A stretch of DNA of 64,000 bases from Fimisoma sp964619315 (GCA_964619315.1 CAZUEH010000001.1:124001-188000); one strand, 5' to 3'. Numbered from the stretch's first letter, positions 27,650-37,424 are shown. The notes: a model not told the origin generated them from the sequence alone. A program made the numbers and translations.

Positions 27650-28465
27650 TTACAGTTCAAGATTTTTAAATTTTAAAATTAAATTAGACTTTTCAGTCTC
27701 CAAAACCTTTTGAATCATATTCGAAAAGTTTTCAGAAAGATCACTTGCATAAAATACATTCTCACCTGTGTTATTAGTCCCTGCAAATGCATTTCTTTCT
27801 TGCAAAACTCTCGTCACAGTGTCTATTATCTCATATGATGGGTTTATAATTTTTAAACGAGGATAAATAGCCTCGATATTTTTGCGTATTATTGGATAAT
27901 GAGTGCATCCGAGTACCAACGTGTCAATTTGGTTGTCCTCAATAAATTGATCCATGTAATAATGTATCGTCAAATCCATTATTTCATTTTCTATTATGCC
28001 CTCTTCTATAAGGGGTACAAAGGCTGGCGTCGCAATTTCACATACGTTCAAATCGGAGTTCAACTCTTTGATTTTATCTTTATAAGCACCACTGGCAGTA
28101 GTTACCTTTGTGGCAATAATTCCTATGTTGTTTTTTTCATTACAATTGGTCGCAACTTTTTCTGCTGCTGGATTTATTATCCCCAAAATAGGTATTTGCG
28201 GAAATCGCGTTTGAAGTTCCACTAGGCATGTTGCGCTTATTGTATTACATGCAATTACAAGCATTTTAACATCTTTTGTAATTAAAAAATCACTTATCTG
28301 AGTGGCATATTGTTTTATTGTTGAAACTGCTTTGGAGCCATAAGGTGTTCTTGCAGTATCACCAAAATATATTATCCTCTCATTTGGTAACTTTTCAAAT
28401 AGATTTGGTATGCTAGTAAGTCCGCCCAACCCTGAATCAAAAAAACCTATAGGTCTGTTGTCCAT
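27650..28465 (-). CDS. murI: Glutamate racemase
   Basis: 271 residues; converts L-glutamate to D-glutamate for peptidoglycan. The two catalytic Cys motifs are present: VIACNTISATC (about residues 68-78) and LVLGCTHYPII (about 180-190). The N-terminus IGFFDSGLGGLTSI carries the conserved DSGxGG acid. It is the first gene of a minus-strand unit and is divergent from pepF, from which it is separated by about 150 bases. Confidence 0.96.
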   Translation of the reverse strand: MDNRPIGFFDSGLGGLTSIPNLFEKLPNERIIYFGDTARTPYGSKAVSTIKQYATQISDFLITKDVKMLVIACNTISATCLVELQTRFPQIPILGIINPAAEKVATNCNEKNNIGIIATKVTTASGAYKDKIKELNSDLNVCEIATPAFVPLIEEGIIENEIMDLTIHYYMDQFIEDNQIDTLVLGCTHYPIIRKNIEAIYPRLKIINPSYEIIDTVTRVLQERNAFAGTNNTGENVFYASDLSENFSNMIQKVLETEKSNLILKFKNLEL

Positions 28466-28493
28466 TTATGTAATATTCCTTTCCAAATTGTGG

Positions 28494-28600
28494 TACAATA
28501 CTTAGTGTGGTTGTGCCATTACTTTAGAGCGTAATGAGTGGTTCAAAATCCACAATGCACGGATTTCACAATTATACTACAAAATTACAAAATTTTCTAT
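28494..28600 (+). promoter_or_regulatory. Leader of pepF with two hairpins
   Basis: A TACAAT -10 (28494-28499) is followed by two adjacent hairpins: CATTAC-(8 nt)-GTAATG and GTGG-(8 nt)-CCAC, then a second possible -10, TATACT (28573-28578). No known riboswitch consensus is visible. The 5' UTR from the first promoter would be about 105 bases. Confidence 0.35.
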
Positions 28601-28613
28601 ATAGGAGGCAAAA

Positions 28614-30413
28614 ATGTCAAACAAAAATTTAAAACAGAGAAACCAAATCCCAAACGAGTACAAATGGAACATTGAAGCTATGTTTCCTGACGAAAGTCAA
28701 TGGGAAAAAAATATAGCACAGTGTATCGAAAGAGCCGGTGCTTTTGACCAATTTAGAGGTAAGTTAACTCAAACACCCAAGACGCTACTTGCTGCCTTAG
28801 AGGAAAGAGATGACATATGGAGAAAGCTAGAGCACGCCTTTGTTTATTCTGCTATGAAAAAAGACGAAGACAATAGAATGGACAAATATCAAGGCATGGA
28901 CGACAAGTGCAGCAGTGCAATAGCCAAAGTTTCTGCCTCAATGTCCTTTTTCACCCCTGAACTTTTAGAGGCTTCCGAAGAAAAAATCCTCGGCTTCATA
29001 AACGAAGAAAAAGGCCTCAAAAAATATGAGTTTATGCTAAAATCTATTCTTCGGGAAAAAGACCATGTGCTTTCTGCCGCTGAGGAAAACATATTAGCAC
29101 AAATGTCCGAAGTTACTGGGGCAACTAATGATGTTTTTAAAATGCTAAACAATGCTGATATGACTTTTGGAACAATTGAGGACGAAGACGGCGAGCAGGT
29201 CCCTTTAACTCATGGAAACTATATTACATTTATGGAAAGTCCAAACCGCAAAGTTCGTGAAGCAGCATTTACCAATATGTATGAAGCATATAAAAAGTTG
29301 ATTAATACTTTAGCCACCAACTATAACTACAACACTAAAACGGATGTAGTCGCTGCAAGAATAAGAAAATACGACTCGTCATTGGCCGCCGCTTTGGATG
29401 GTGGCAATATTCCTTTAGATGTATACCGTAATCTGATAAAGGAAGTTCGCAATTACCTACCAGTAGTTCACAAATATATGGATATTCGCAAAAGGGTCCT
29501 AGGTGTAGACGAGTTAAAAATGCACGATGTTTATGTGCCTTTAGTTGATACTCCTAAAAAACCTATAAGCTTTGAAGACGCGATAGATATGATGGTTGAG
29601 GGTCTAGCACCACTCGGCGATGAATATATAAATCAAGTTAAAGCAGGTATCAAAGAAGGCTGGATAGATGTTTATGAAAACCAAGGCAAAACCAGTGGTG
29701 CCTACAGCTTTGGTTCTTATGATAGCATGCCATACATTCTACTCAACTATACAGATACTTTAAAAGATGTCTTTACAATAGTTCATGAGATGGGTCATTC
29801 CATGCACTCATTCTATACACGAGAAACACAGCCATACACTTACGGTGACCACTCCATTTTCACTGCGGAAGTGGCTTCAACAGTAAATGAATCTCTCTTA
29901 ATCAAACATTTATTAAAAGTTGAAGAGGATGAGCAAATGAAAAAGTACTTGCTCAATTACTGCATCGAGGGATTCCGCACTACCCTCTTTAGACAAACAA
30001 TGTTTGCTGAGTTTGAACTTCTTGCTCATGAAGAAATAGAAAAAGGCGAAGTATTGACAGCCGCATGGCTCAACGAAACTTATAACCAACTTAATAAAGA
30101 TTACTTTGGGCCTGCTATGTCAGACGATGACTATATTAAATATGAATGGTCAAGAATCCCTCATTTCTATCGTGGATTCTATGTATACCAGTATGCTACT
30201 GGCTATTCGGCAGCCGAAGCAATCTCGTCAAAGATTTTGTCAGAGGGACCTGAAGCTAGAGATAATTATCTAGAATTCCTCAAAAGTGGTTCGTCAAATT
30301 ATCCAGTAGAGCTTTTGAAAATTGCTGGAGTAGATATGACTTCACCAGAACCTGTAAAAATGGCTATGGAAACCTTTAAAAACTTAGTTGATGAATTAGG
30401 AAAATTGTTGTAA
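28614..30413 (+). CDS. pepF: Oligoendopeptidase F
   Basis: 599 residues, cytosolic M3-family zinc peptidase that cuts medium-length peptides. The zinc site is IVHEMGHSMHSFYT (about residues 389-402), with the third ligand in FTAEVASTVNESLL. The N-terminal helical domain and MKKDEDNRM segment are typical for PepF. AGGAGG lies seven bases before the ATG. It heads a plus-strand unit with nadK and an rluA-family gene. Together with the peptide-binding and OPT transport genes it fits peptide utilisation. Confidence 0.95.
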   Translation: MSNKNLKQRNQIPNEYKWNIEAMFPDESQWEKNIAQCIERAGAFDQFRGKLTQTPKTLLAALEERDDIWRKLEHAFVYSAMKKDEDNRMDKYQGMDDKCSSAIAKVSASMSFFTPELLEASEEKILGFINEEKGLKKYEFMLKSILREKDHVLSAAEENILAQMSEVTGATNDVFKMLNNADMTFGTIEDEDGEQVPLTHGNYITFMESPNRKVREAAFTNMYEAYKKLINTLATNYNYNTKTDVVAARIRKYDSSLAAALDGGNIPLDVYRNLIKEVRNYLPVVHKYMDIRKRVLGVDELKMHDVYVPLVDTPKKPISFEDAIDMMVEGLAPLGDEYINQVKAGIKEGWIDVYENQGKTSGAYSFGSYDSMPYILLNYTDTLKDVFTIVHEMGHSMHSFYTRETQPYTYGDHSIFTAEVASTVNESLLIKHLLKVEEDEQMKKYLLNYCIEGFRTTLFRQTMFAEFELLAHEEIEKGEVLTAAWLNETYNQLNKDYFGPAMSDDDYIKYEWSRIPHFYRGFYVYQYATGYSAAEAISSKILSEGPEARDNYLEFLKSGSSNYPVELLKIAGVDMTSPEPVKMAMETFKNLVDELGKLL

Positions 30414-30424
30414 TATTAAGAGAT

Positions 30425-31225
30425 ATGAATAAGAAAATTTTTGTCTATACAAATGACACTGAAATGTCCAAAGGAATCGAAAAAACCCTAACCAAAAAAT
30501 TGGTTAAGTCTGGGTTGAGAGCTTTTACTCAGTATGATGAGGATACCGAGCTAATAATCTGCATTGGTGGCGATGGAACCCTTTTGCGTTTAGTTCAAGA
30601 TTATGGTTTCCCAAAAACCCCTATCGTTGGCATTAACACTGGTCACTTAGGATTTTTCCAAGAAGTTCTTCCTGAAAAAATCGATGATTTTATCTTCTTG
30701 TATAATCAAGATAGATATAGCATACAAAGTTTAAACGGTGTAACCTGTTCTGTAAGAACCGATTCGGGAGTTTTTAAGCATACTGCCCTCAATGAAATAA
30801 CAGTCAAGGGATTTTTAACCCATCCCGTTCACTTGAATATTTCTATAAACAATAGCTTTATAGAGAGATTTAGTGGCGACGGCCTTTGTGTGTCTACACC
30901 TGCAGGTAGTACTGCTTATAATTATGCTCTTGGCGGAAGCATTGTTGACCCAAGGCTTAACCTACTACAAGTAACACCGATTGCACCTATGCAAAACGTG
31001 GCATATCGTTCTTTCACATCAGGTATTTTACTACCTTCTAACGATAAACTTACTGTAATACCGTGTAGTGACGCTGATAAAACTCTCAATGTAACTTACG
31101 ATGGCATGCAGGTAGAATATAAGAATATTGTAGATCTATCTATTCAGCTTTCCAGGAAAAAAATCAATCTTATAAGATTCGATGATTACCGCTTCTGGGA
31201 AAAAGTAAAAAGCAAATTCCTGTAA
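30425..31225 (+). CDS. nadK: NAD kinase
   Basis: 266 residues; phosphorylates NAD to NADP. The GGDGTLLRL motif (about residues 44-52) and the downstream substrate loops NTGHLGF and STPAGSTAYNYALGGSIVDP are all intact. The length is typical of the Firmicutes enzyme. The gene begins 11 bases after pepF and is followed 16 bases later by the pseudouridine synthase gene, suggesting one operon. Confidence 0.96.
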   Translation: MNKKIFVYTNDTEMSKGIEKTLTKKLVKSGLRAFTQYDEDTELIICIGGDGTLLRLVQDYGFPKTPIVGINTGHLGFFQEVLPEKIDDFIFLYNQDRYSIQSLNGVTCSVRTDSGVFKHTALNEITVKGFLTHPVHLNISINNSFIERFSGDGLCVSTPAGSTAYNYALGGSIVDPRLNLLQVTPIAPMQNVAYRSFTSGILLPSNDKLTVIPCSDADKTLNVTYDGMQVEYKNIVDLSIQLSRKKINLIRFDDYRFWEKVKSKFL

Positions 31226-31241
31226 TAAAAAGGATATATAA

Positions 31242-32207
31242 ATGACAGAATTCAATTATAAAGTAACAATAAAAGATAAGGAGCTCTCTGTAAAAGAGCT
31301 CCTTCGCCATAACTTTAACTTTTCTTCAAGGCTTATGACCAAGCTTAAGCAGCAAGATTTGGTTACTCTAAATGGCCAGCCTGTTCGGGGCTGGATTATC
31401 CCAAAAGATGGAGATATTTTGACAGTAACCTTGCCTGCGGAAACTTCAGATTTTGAACCAGAAAACATACCTATTGAAGTAGTTTTTGAAGATAAAGATT
31501 TGCTCGTTATTAACAAACAACCTGGACATGTTGTTCATCCTACAAAGGGTAAACCCTTTCACACAATAGCCAATGGGATAATGAACAAAATGCTTAATGA
31601 TGGTGATAACTACAAAATCCGTTTCGCCAATCGGCTAGACATGAACACTTCTGGCCTTTTGATAATAGCAAAAAACGGTTTCTCTCAAGATCGTATCGTG
31701 AGGCAAATGAAGGCAAATATTGTTGAAAAGCGTTACCTTGCAGTAGTTGATGGTATTATCAAAGATGATACTGGTACAATCAATGCACCTCTTGGTAGAC
31801 CTGACCCTAATGAAGTAGAACGCTGGATTCTGCCTGTGTCAGAAGGCGGATACGAGTCCACTACTCACTACAAAGTGCTACAGCGTTTTGACAAAGGTTA
31901 CACCTTAGTAGAACTTACTTTGGAAACCGGTAGAACTCATCAAATTAGAGTCCACTTAGCCTCTATTGGCCATCCTGTAACTGGAGATCATTTATATAAT
32001 AATGGCGACCCATTTTTATATAGACAACTTCATGGAGATTTTAGACGTGTCGAAGGGTTTGATGAGAAAAGCACTTCTCCATATATTGATAGACAAGCGC
32101 TTCATGCATGCAAATTGTCATTTATTCATCCAGTAACTGACGAAAGACTTGTGTTAGAAGCTCCTCTTCCAGAAGATATTGCTAACTTAATAGAAAAAAT
32201 TAAATGA
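31242..32207 (+). CDS. RluA-family pseudouridine synthase
   Basis: 321 residues. An S4-like N-terminal domain (about 1-70) precedes the catalytic domain with NRLDMNTSGLLIIAKN, whose Asp (about 132) attacks the uridine. VEKRYLAVVDG and ETGRTHQIRVHLASIGHPVTGDHLY are further family motifs. The target, rRNA or tRNA uridines, cannot be told among RluC/RluD/RluA-type paralogues. It ends with TGA, the only non-overlapping TGA stop I found in the window, and is followed by a strong terminator. Confidence 0.9.
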   Translation: MTEFNYKVTIKDKELSVKELLRHNFNFSSRLMTKLKQQDLVTLNGQPVRGWIIPKDGDILTVTLPAETSDFEPENIPIEVVFEDKDLLVINKQPGHVVHPTKGKPFHTIANGIMNKMLNDGDNYKIRFANRLDMNTSGLLIIAKNGFSQDRIVRQMKANIVEKRYLAVVDGIIKDDTGTINAPLGRPDPNEVERWILPVSEGGYESTTHYKVLQRFDKGYTLVELTLETGRTHQIRVHLASIGHPVTGDHLYNNGDPFLYRQLHGDFRRVEGFDEKSTSPYIDRQALHACKLSFIHPVTDERLVLEAPLPEDIANLIEKIK

Positions 32208-32215
32208 TATAATAA

Positions 32216-32240
32216 GAGCGACCAAAACGGTCGCTCAATT
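32216..32240. terminator. Terminator after the rluA-family gene (convergent)
   Basis: GAGCGACC-AAAAC-GGTCGCTC, an 8 bp GC-rich stem followed by AATTTTATTT. It sits between two converging genes and can act on both strands. Confidence 0.85.
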
Positions 32241-33752
32241 TTATTTATTTTTATTTATGTACTCTTGTACTCTTTCCCCGTCAGTTGGCACTTCTATATA
32301 GGTTAAACCTCTTTTTTGATAACCGTCAGCACCATTGCCCGCAATTACCATGACCCAGTCATCCTCTATCATCTGACATGCGGCGTCTATCGCCTCTCCT
32401 CTGTCTACAATAGTTACTACTGGTTTTTCAGGACTAATATGCTCCTTTATTTGATTGCAAATGTCTAATACTGACTCAGTGCCAGGGTCTTGCTCGGTTA
32501 GCACTATTTTATCTGCATAAATGTTAGCAAGTTCCCCTAAATCTTTTCTGCGGTTATAGGCTTTATTTCCATGAGAGCCAAAGACTAACAGAATCTTTCT
32601 CTTTGGATATAACTTTTTAACATTTTCAAAAAGCGTCTGGTAGCTCAGCTTATTATGCGCGTAATCCACAATGACATCAACATTCTTGTTTGTCATATGG
32701 TATAGCTCCATGCGGCCAGCAACTTTGACATTGGCAAGTCCTTTTTTTATATTTTCAAAAGGAACACCTAATGCCCTTGTTATTGCAATGGCTGCAAGCG
32801 CATTGCTCGCATTGTAGAAGCCTCCAATACTTACAACTATATTTTCAACACCGTCTTTGTGTTTAACTTTAAATTCTAATCTACTTGGGGTTGACGTTAC
32901 GTCATATCCATAATAATCAGCTCCCTCGACTCTGCCAAAGGTTATGATTTCCTCGCAATCTTTTTTTGCAGCTTCAAGTACCCTATTCAAGTACTTAGGC
33001 TCCATTTCTAAATTGATACAAGCAGTCTCACATTGCTTAAATATTTTTAGTTTAGCTCCAAAATAATCCTCAATATCCGGATGTTCTCTGTCCGAAATAT
33101 GATCTTCAGAAATATTTAAAAATCCACCCACTTTATACTTTAAAGCTTTAGTTCTATCATATTTTAAAGCTTGGGAAGAAGTCTCCATTACAAGATATTT
33201 GCAGCCATTTTGTGCACAATCAGCTAAAAGTTTGTGGAGCTGCAAGGTTTCCGGTGTAGTCATCTTCTTAGCTTTTATTTTTTCTGCTCCATCATAGGTA
33301 TAAATTCCCGAAATGAATCCAATTTCTTTTTCGCCTCTTGATATACAATAATTGTCCATTATTGCCTTTACGAAAGTTGCTGTCGTGGATTTGCCTTTTG
33401 TCCCAGTAATCCCTATCATTTCTAATTTTTCATTCCAAATCTCGTCATAAAACAAGCTTCCTAATATGGACATGACCTTGCGCATATCATTTACTATGAT
33501 ATGTGGAAAATCACTATCTATTTCTTTTTCGGCGACATAGCAAAAAGCTCCTTTTTTGATTGCATCTTGAAGATACTTCTCTTTGAAGTTAAGACCTTTG
33601 CAAATAAATAGTGTGCTATCTTCGACTTCCATGGAATTATATGATATGTGCTTCACTTTATGGCTCATTATCGATGCATCTATCCTCGTTTTAGTAACCA
33701 AATTTTCTTCTTCCAAAACAGATAAAAATGTGTTTAATTCTTTTATCTTCAC
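32241..33752 (-). CDS. MurE-like Mur ligase (amino acid specificity unclear)
   Basis: 503 residues with the three Mur ligase domains. The ATP site GITGTKGKSTTATFVKAI is at about 112-129, then TTPETLQLHKLL and the carbamylated-lysine region, the central SEDHISDREHPDIEDYFGAKLKIF and the C-terminal VFGSHGNKAYNRRKDLGELA. MurE adds the third amino acid to UDP-MurNAc-L-Ala-D-Glu. Enzymes using meso-diaminopimelate carry DNPR at the substrate loop; here the equivalent is TEQDPGTE, so another amino acid or a different precursor is possible. It ends just before the convergent terminator. Upstream lies the UGA-interrupted surface protein. Confidence 0.85.
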   Translation of the reverse strand: MKIKELNTFLSVLEEENLVTKTRIDASIMSHKVKHISYNSMEVEDSTLFICKGLNFKEKYLQDAIKKGAFCYVAEKEIDSDFPHIIVNDMRKVMSILGSLFYDEIWNEKLEMIGITGTKGKSTTATFVKAIMDNYCISRGEKEIGFISGIYTYDGAEKIKAKKMTTPETLQLHKLLADCAQNGCKYLVMETSSQALKYDRTKALKYKVGGFLNISEDHISDREHPDIEDYFGAKLKIFKQCETACINLEMEPKYLNRVLEAAKKDCEEIITFGRVEGADYYGYDVTSTPSRLEFKVKHKDGVENIVVSIGGFYNASNALAAIAITRALGVPFENIKKGLANVKVAGRMELYHMTNKNVDVIVDYAHNKLSYQTLFENVKKLYPKRKILLVFGSHGNKAYNRRKDLGELANIYADKIVLTEQDPGTESVLDICNQIKEHISPEKPVVTIVDRGEAIDAACQMIEDDWVMVIAGNGADGYQKRGLTYIEVPTDGERVQEYINKNK

Positions 33753-33789
33753 AATATTCCTCTTTTCATCAATTGGATTTTTGTTACAA

Positions 33790-35985
33790 CTAATTTGTCT
33801 CTTTTGACAATTTAAGGGTTAAATTGAAACCTGCTGCCAACATTGCTAATGAAGAACACAACAGTATCACTAATATTCCCAAATCGTTGTCTGCACTCGT
33901 ATTTGGGACTCCCGTAGTAATAAACTGACTTGGCTCCCACTTTCTCATTGCGGTGCCTCCTATATCTTTGAAGCCTGCAACAGAAACAAGATATTTAGTA
34001 TTACTTCTAAGTTTACCATATGGCACTGTACAAGTCATGTTATTTTCACTCCAAACTGCCTGTGCAAGCGAAAGGTTAATTGTTTTACCATTTGCAACAT
34101 TTTTTAGAGTTACTGTAGCTCCACTATTTGAAGTGTCCATTGCCTCATTAAAACGCAACACTACCTGCCCATCTAAAGGCTGCTTTTCACTTTTCGACGA
34201 AGGTTCCACCTCCATTAAAATTGGATTCTGTACTAAGTACAAATCCCTACTGTTTCCGCTATATGTTACGCCTTCTGCCTGTCCGTAAGCTTCTCCAAAG
34301 GTTTCTGTCCATTCGCTATAGCGCTGTGCTGGAAAAGCCGCGCTAAAATTTCGAAGCCAATCAGCATATGGTAATGTTGTTCCGTTGTCATAATATTGCA
34401 ATGGAACCTCTGTATCTTCTCCGCCACCAGAGTGATAACGTATTTCATATACTCCTTCTCGAGGAAATCCATCCCTTATTGCTTTGTAGCTAATTGACCA
34501 CCTTGAAGTTTCTCTATATGGTGTACCTCACGTACCAATTTTGCTACCTGCACCTGCATAAAGTCCCATAGACTCCACATAATCACTGTCTCCACCATTA
34601 GCCCAAACGCCAAGACTGTGTATGGTAAGGGGTGAAAAATAGCTCTGATTTATCACGGGGTACTTCTCGGCAATTTCTTCGTCACTTAACCCTTGCTTTT
34701 TCAAAAAGGCTATAAACGATTGGATTGGTACATCTTGAACTCGCCTAAAAGCCAAGTTCATACCAGCTGGTCCAATGCCTGGTCCACCATGGCCTATTCG
34801 CATTATCTGCATTGCCGTAGACCCTACATGCGCATTACCATTGCCGCCTTGAGTGATTACAACAGCTTTATCTTTAATAACTACACTCCCTGTTAAATCA
34901 GGTAGCCATCCACCAGTGCCAATACCTGCACCCGCCATAAATGCATCCGTTCCCAAATAATCGGCTGGATAAGTGAGTCCAGGAAAGGAGTGCATTTCTG
35001 CATTTCCTCCTTGAGCATATACATAGGCATTGCCACCAATTGTTATTGTCCCATCAAATTTCTCTCCACCAATAGCCGCCATACAACCGCCGCCATATGC
35101 TTCTATGCGAGCATCACCATCTATCGCAATGCTACTGGCTTCAGTTCCTTGAAACCCAATGCCTGGTCCATACCCTATTCCGCTGCATTTTACATTTACA
35201 TTGCCCGTAAAATGTAAGTTTGAATTACAGCCACTACGCATAACTGACATTCCAATTGCTGCGTACCCTTTTGATGAAGATGTGCATACAAGAGTGCCTC
35301 CCGTGAAAGTAACTTTTGCATTTGCTACTGTGATTCCGCCCATTCCTTCACAAGTTAACTTCCCTCCATAAGGGCTTTCAAAAATGCCAATGCTTCCTGG
35401 TTCAACAAAAATTGCCGCTCCTATATCAGAATCTCTCCAACGTGAGTCAATTGATGTTCTAAGTGTATTTTCCCCTCTAAACTCCACTGTGAAATTGCAG
35501 TTGCTTCCAAAATGTAGCGCAGTGTCACCATAGTAATATCCAGCTCCTGTTTTTCCCTTAACTATAATCACATTATCTAAAATGATTTTAACAGTAAGAT
35601 TGGGCTCGACAGCAATTAAGTTATCTGTAGTAGTCCCCTTCCCTTTGATAACATATTCTCCATTTTTTGTAATGGTAACATTGTCATTTTCGTCAACTAC
35701 CCATCCATTTCCCTCAACTGGGTTTACAATGTCAATCACGTTGTTTGTCTCCGTTGAAATCAAAGTAATTTTAGGATCAACTTTGCTTTCGTCCTTTGGG
35801 TTAATGTTGGTGATAATATTTTCAGGAACTATTGCATTTTTGTTAGGCACTGTAGAGAAAGCTTCTGCTACTTGAACGTATTGCAACACTCCGTTTAGTG
35901 CAAACAAAGAAACCATGCTTAAACACAAAAGACAAAAAGTTCCTCGCTTAAGCCAAAACCTTTTGAACCTGTTAATAATAATCAC
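33790..35985 (-). pseudogene. Large surface protein gene interrupted by one in-frame UGA
   Basis: A signal peptide (residues about 14-42, FCLLCLSMVSLFALNGVLQYV) starts a 731-codon frame. Residues 60-480 carry glycine-rich beta-helix-like repeats (GYGPGIGFQG, GGCMAAIGGE, GAGIGTGGW) as in carbohydrate-binding surface proteins. A single TGA at 34528-34530 stops it at residue 485. The same frame continues without further stops through an Ig-like Big_5-type domain (PLDGQVVLRFNEAMD...) to a C-terminal tail with VPNTS, a hydrophobic helix and KLSKETN, like a degenerate sortase signal. Everything except the UGA looks intact, so it is either a recent nonsense mutation, UGA readthrough or sequence error. 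Function unknown. Confidence 0.7.
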
Positions 35986-36109
35986 CTCCTTACCCTATTG
36001 AAATAGTATATAAATCAAATGTACACAACATCTGCGTTTTATTCTCAAATTTTACCCTATAATTATAACATAACTCGCCATAACATACACCAATTATGAT
36101 ACGGTTATA

Positions 36110-36260
36110 TTACATTGCTCCTATGACGACGTCTCCTGCCACAACTACCTTGTGAGGCGCTAAAATGGCCTGCTACAAGTTTTGAAAGACTTTGTGTATC
36201 TTTGTGCCATCAGCATCTTTTTCGCTCAAATCGGTCATTTTATCTGGTTTTACATAAAGT
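36110..36260 (-). pseudogene. Short gene remnant
   Basis: Between the surface protein and the DUF975 gene, the minus strand reads KLYVKPDKMTDLSEKDADG.. for about 30 residues, one TAG, then APHKVVVAGDVVIGAM and TAA at 36110. Composition looks coding, but I do not recognise it and no start is convincing. The rest of the 340-base gap holds only AT-rich sequence and the hairpin at 36260-36293. Confidence 0.25.
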
Positions 36261-36300
36261 TTACCTCCCTAACATATATGCTAAGGAGGTAAAAGTTTTT
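36260..36300 (+). terminator. Hairpin with U-tract
   Basis: TTTACCTCC-(16 nt)-GGAGGTAAA is a perfect 9 bp stem followed on the plus strand by GTTTTTTG. It lies 26 bases after the DUF975 stop. The U-tract favours the plus strand, where no gene is upstream, so it may act on the minus-strand DUF975 transcript imperfectly or on stray transcription. Confidence 0.45.
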
Positions 36301-36325
36301 TGTATTATTTTAGCTAAGTATATTT

Positions 36326-37165
36326 CTACTCTTCGCTATTGTCTGGCTTGTCGTTTTCGTCTTTTTTGCTTTGTACTTCTGCCCATGTTTCATTGCCTGC
36401 ATTATGTCTGTCGTAACGAGCGCCACGGGAATCTGTAACCACAAGGTTACCAATTAATATTTCATAAAATGCGACTTTTGACATTTCCATATAAAGTTGA
36501 ACAACTAATAGTGGAAGGGCTGTCAAAATTGATAATACTAGGTAAGCAATACCCGTTATATTTGATAATTCAAAGAATGATCCAACTAGCGCTGCTAAGA
36601 ACAACCATCCTATAAAGGAAAGTGTAAGTCCGAAAAATTTGCCTTTGTTGCCTGTCATTAATCTAGTACTTTCTTTAATACATTGTGATGCAGTCCAGTC
36701 AGGATTGTCAACTCTCAAATAAAAGCACTGGCTATATCTAAGAATTGCAATTATTCCTGGAACAATAAATAATAATGTCCATAAGAAGATTTTTACAGAA
36801 TATAATAGGAATAGGAAAAATGCTTTTCCAAACATGCTAAAGCCTTCAAGAGTTAGTCCATAATTTATAGTTCTTTTTCTGAAGAAAGCTAAGAGGAACA
36901 TGGCTAAACCACATTGTAAACAACCTGTAACTAATAGGCTATAGAGTTCCCCCGGAAAGTTCATATTGTATTGAAAATAATAGCCTGTAGACAACGGAAT
37001 ATACTTTACTGTTGCAAAAAAATAACTTAAAACTTCAGTCATCGCAGTGCTTAATGCAAAATATATTAACATTCCAAGGAACATTTCTTTCCATTTGCCT
37101 CTAAGGGCCTCACGTGCTATTTCCCTAATCTTTGATGCTGGTTCATATACTAAATAATTGTTCAT
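36326..37165 (-). CDS. DUF975 family membrane protein
   Basis: 279 residues with about five to six membrane helices. The start MNNYLVYEPASKIREIAREALRGKWKEMFLGMLIYF, in which a REIAREAL-type amphipathic helix precedes the first membrane segment, is characteristic of DUF975. The long cytosolic tail (SKKDENDKPDNSEE) is acidic. No function is known; members are common in Clostridia. It is divergent from thiT and transcribed alone. Confidence 0.85.
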   Translation of the reverse strand: MNNYLVYEPASKIREIAREALRGKWKEMFLGMLIYFALSTAMTEVLSYFFATVKYIPLSTGYYFQYNMNFPGELYSLLVTGCLQCGLAMFLLAFFRKRTINYGLTLEGFSMFGKAFFLFLLYSVKIFLWTLLFIVPGIIAILRYSQCFYLRVDNPDWTASQCIKESTRLMTGNKGKFFGLTLSFIGWLFLAALVGSFFELSNITGIAYLVLSILTALPLLVVQLYMEMSKVAFYEILIGNLVVTDSRGARYDRHNAGNETWAEVQSKKDENDKPDNSEE

Positions 37166-37232
37166 ACCTTACCATTTCCCCTTTTTAAATAAAATAACTA
37201 ATATTGTTAAATTATAACAACAAAATGAGTAT

Positions 37233-37261
37233 TTGACAACAAAAGAATTTGGGTATAGAAT
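37233..37261 (+). promoter_or_regulatory. Promoter of thiT
   Basis: TTGACA (37233-37238), 17-base spacer, TAGAAT (37256-37261). Transcription would begin about four bases before the riboswitch. Confidence 0.75.
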
Positions 37262-37270
37262 GTCTTTTGC

Positions 37271-37362
37271 TAGGGGAGCGTATTTGCTGAGATCATTTGG
37301 CTAAATTAATAGCCGAATTAGACCCTCAACACCTGAACCGGTTAATGCTGGCGTAGGGAAGC
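37271..37362 (+). promoter_or_regulatory. TPP riboswitch (THI element)
   Basis: The conserved THI blocks are in order: GGGGAGCG, GCTGAGAT (37286-37293), a variable P3 extension hairpin GGCT-(8 nt)-AGCC, GACCC and ACCTGAACCGGTTAATGCTGGC, then GTAGGGAAGC. It binds thiamine pyrophosphate and turns the gene off at high level, which matches the thiamine transporter downstream. Confidence 0.96.
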
Positions 37363-37397
37363 AATATTTTTTTGCATGCACTCGCATGTTCAGTTCC

Positions 37398-37424
37398 CCT
37401 CCTAAATTTAAGGAGGATTTTTTT
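37398..37424 (+). promoter_or_regulatory. Expression platform: ribosome-site hairpin with U-tract
   Basis: CCTCCT-(7 nt)-AGGAGG followed by seven T and then ATG of thiT. The 3' arm is the ribosome site itself, so the hairpin can block translation and, with the U-tract, may also terminate. This is the likely off state of the TPP riboswitch. Confidence 0.75.

Noticed and set aside
28505..28565. tRNA-like arms (GTGGTTCAAAATCCAC resembling a T arm) before pepF
   Set aside because: No acceptor stem or D arm can be paired, and the anticodon-like loop has eight bases.
34528..34530. Selenocysteine at the in-frame UGA codons
   Set aside because: None of the three sites is a Cys position in its family as far as I know, and I see no clear SECIS hairpin directly downstream; the DUF5131 site is a Trp position.
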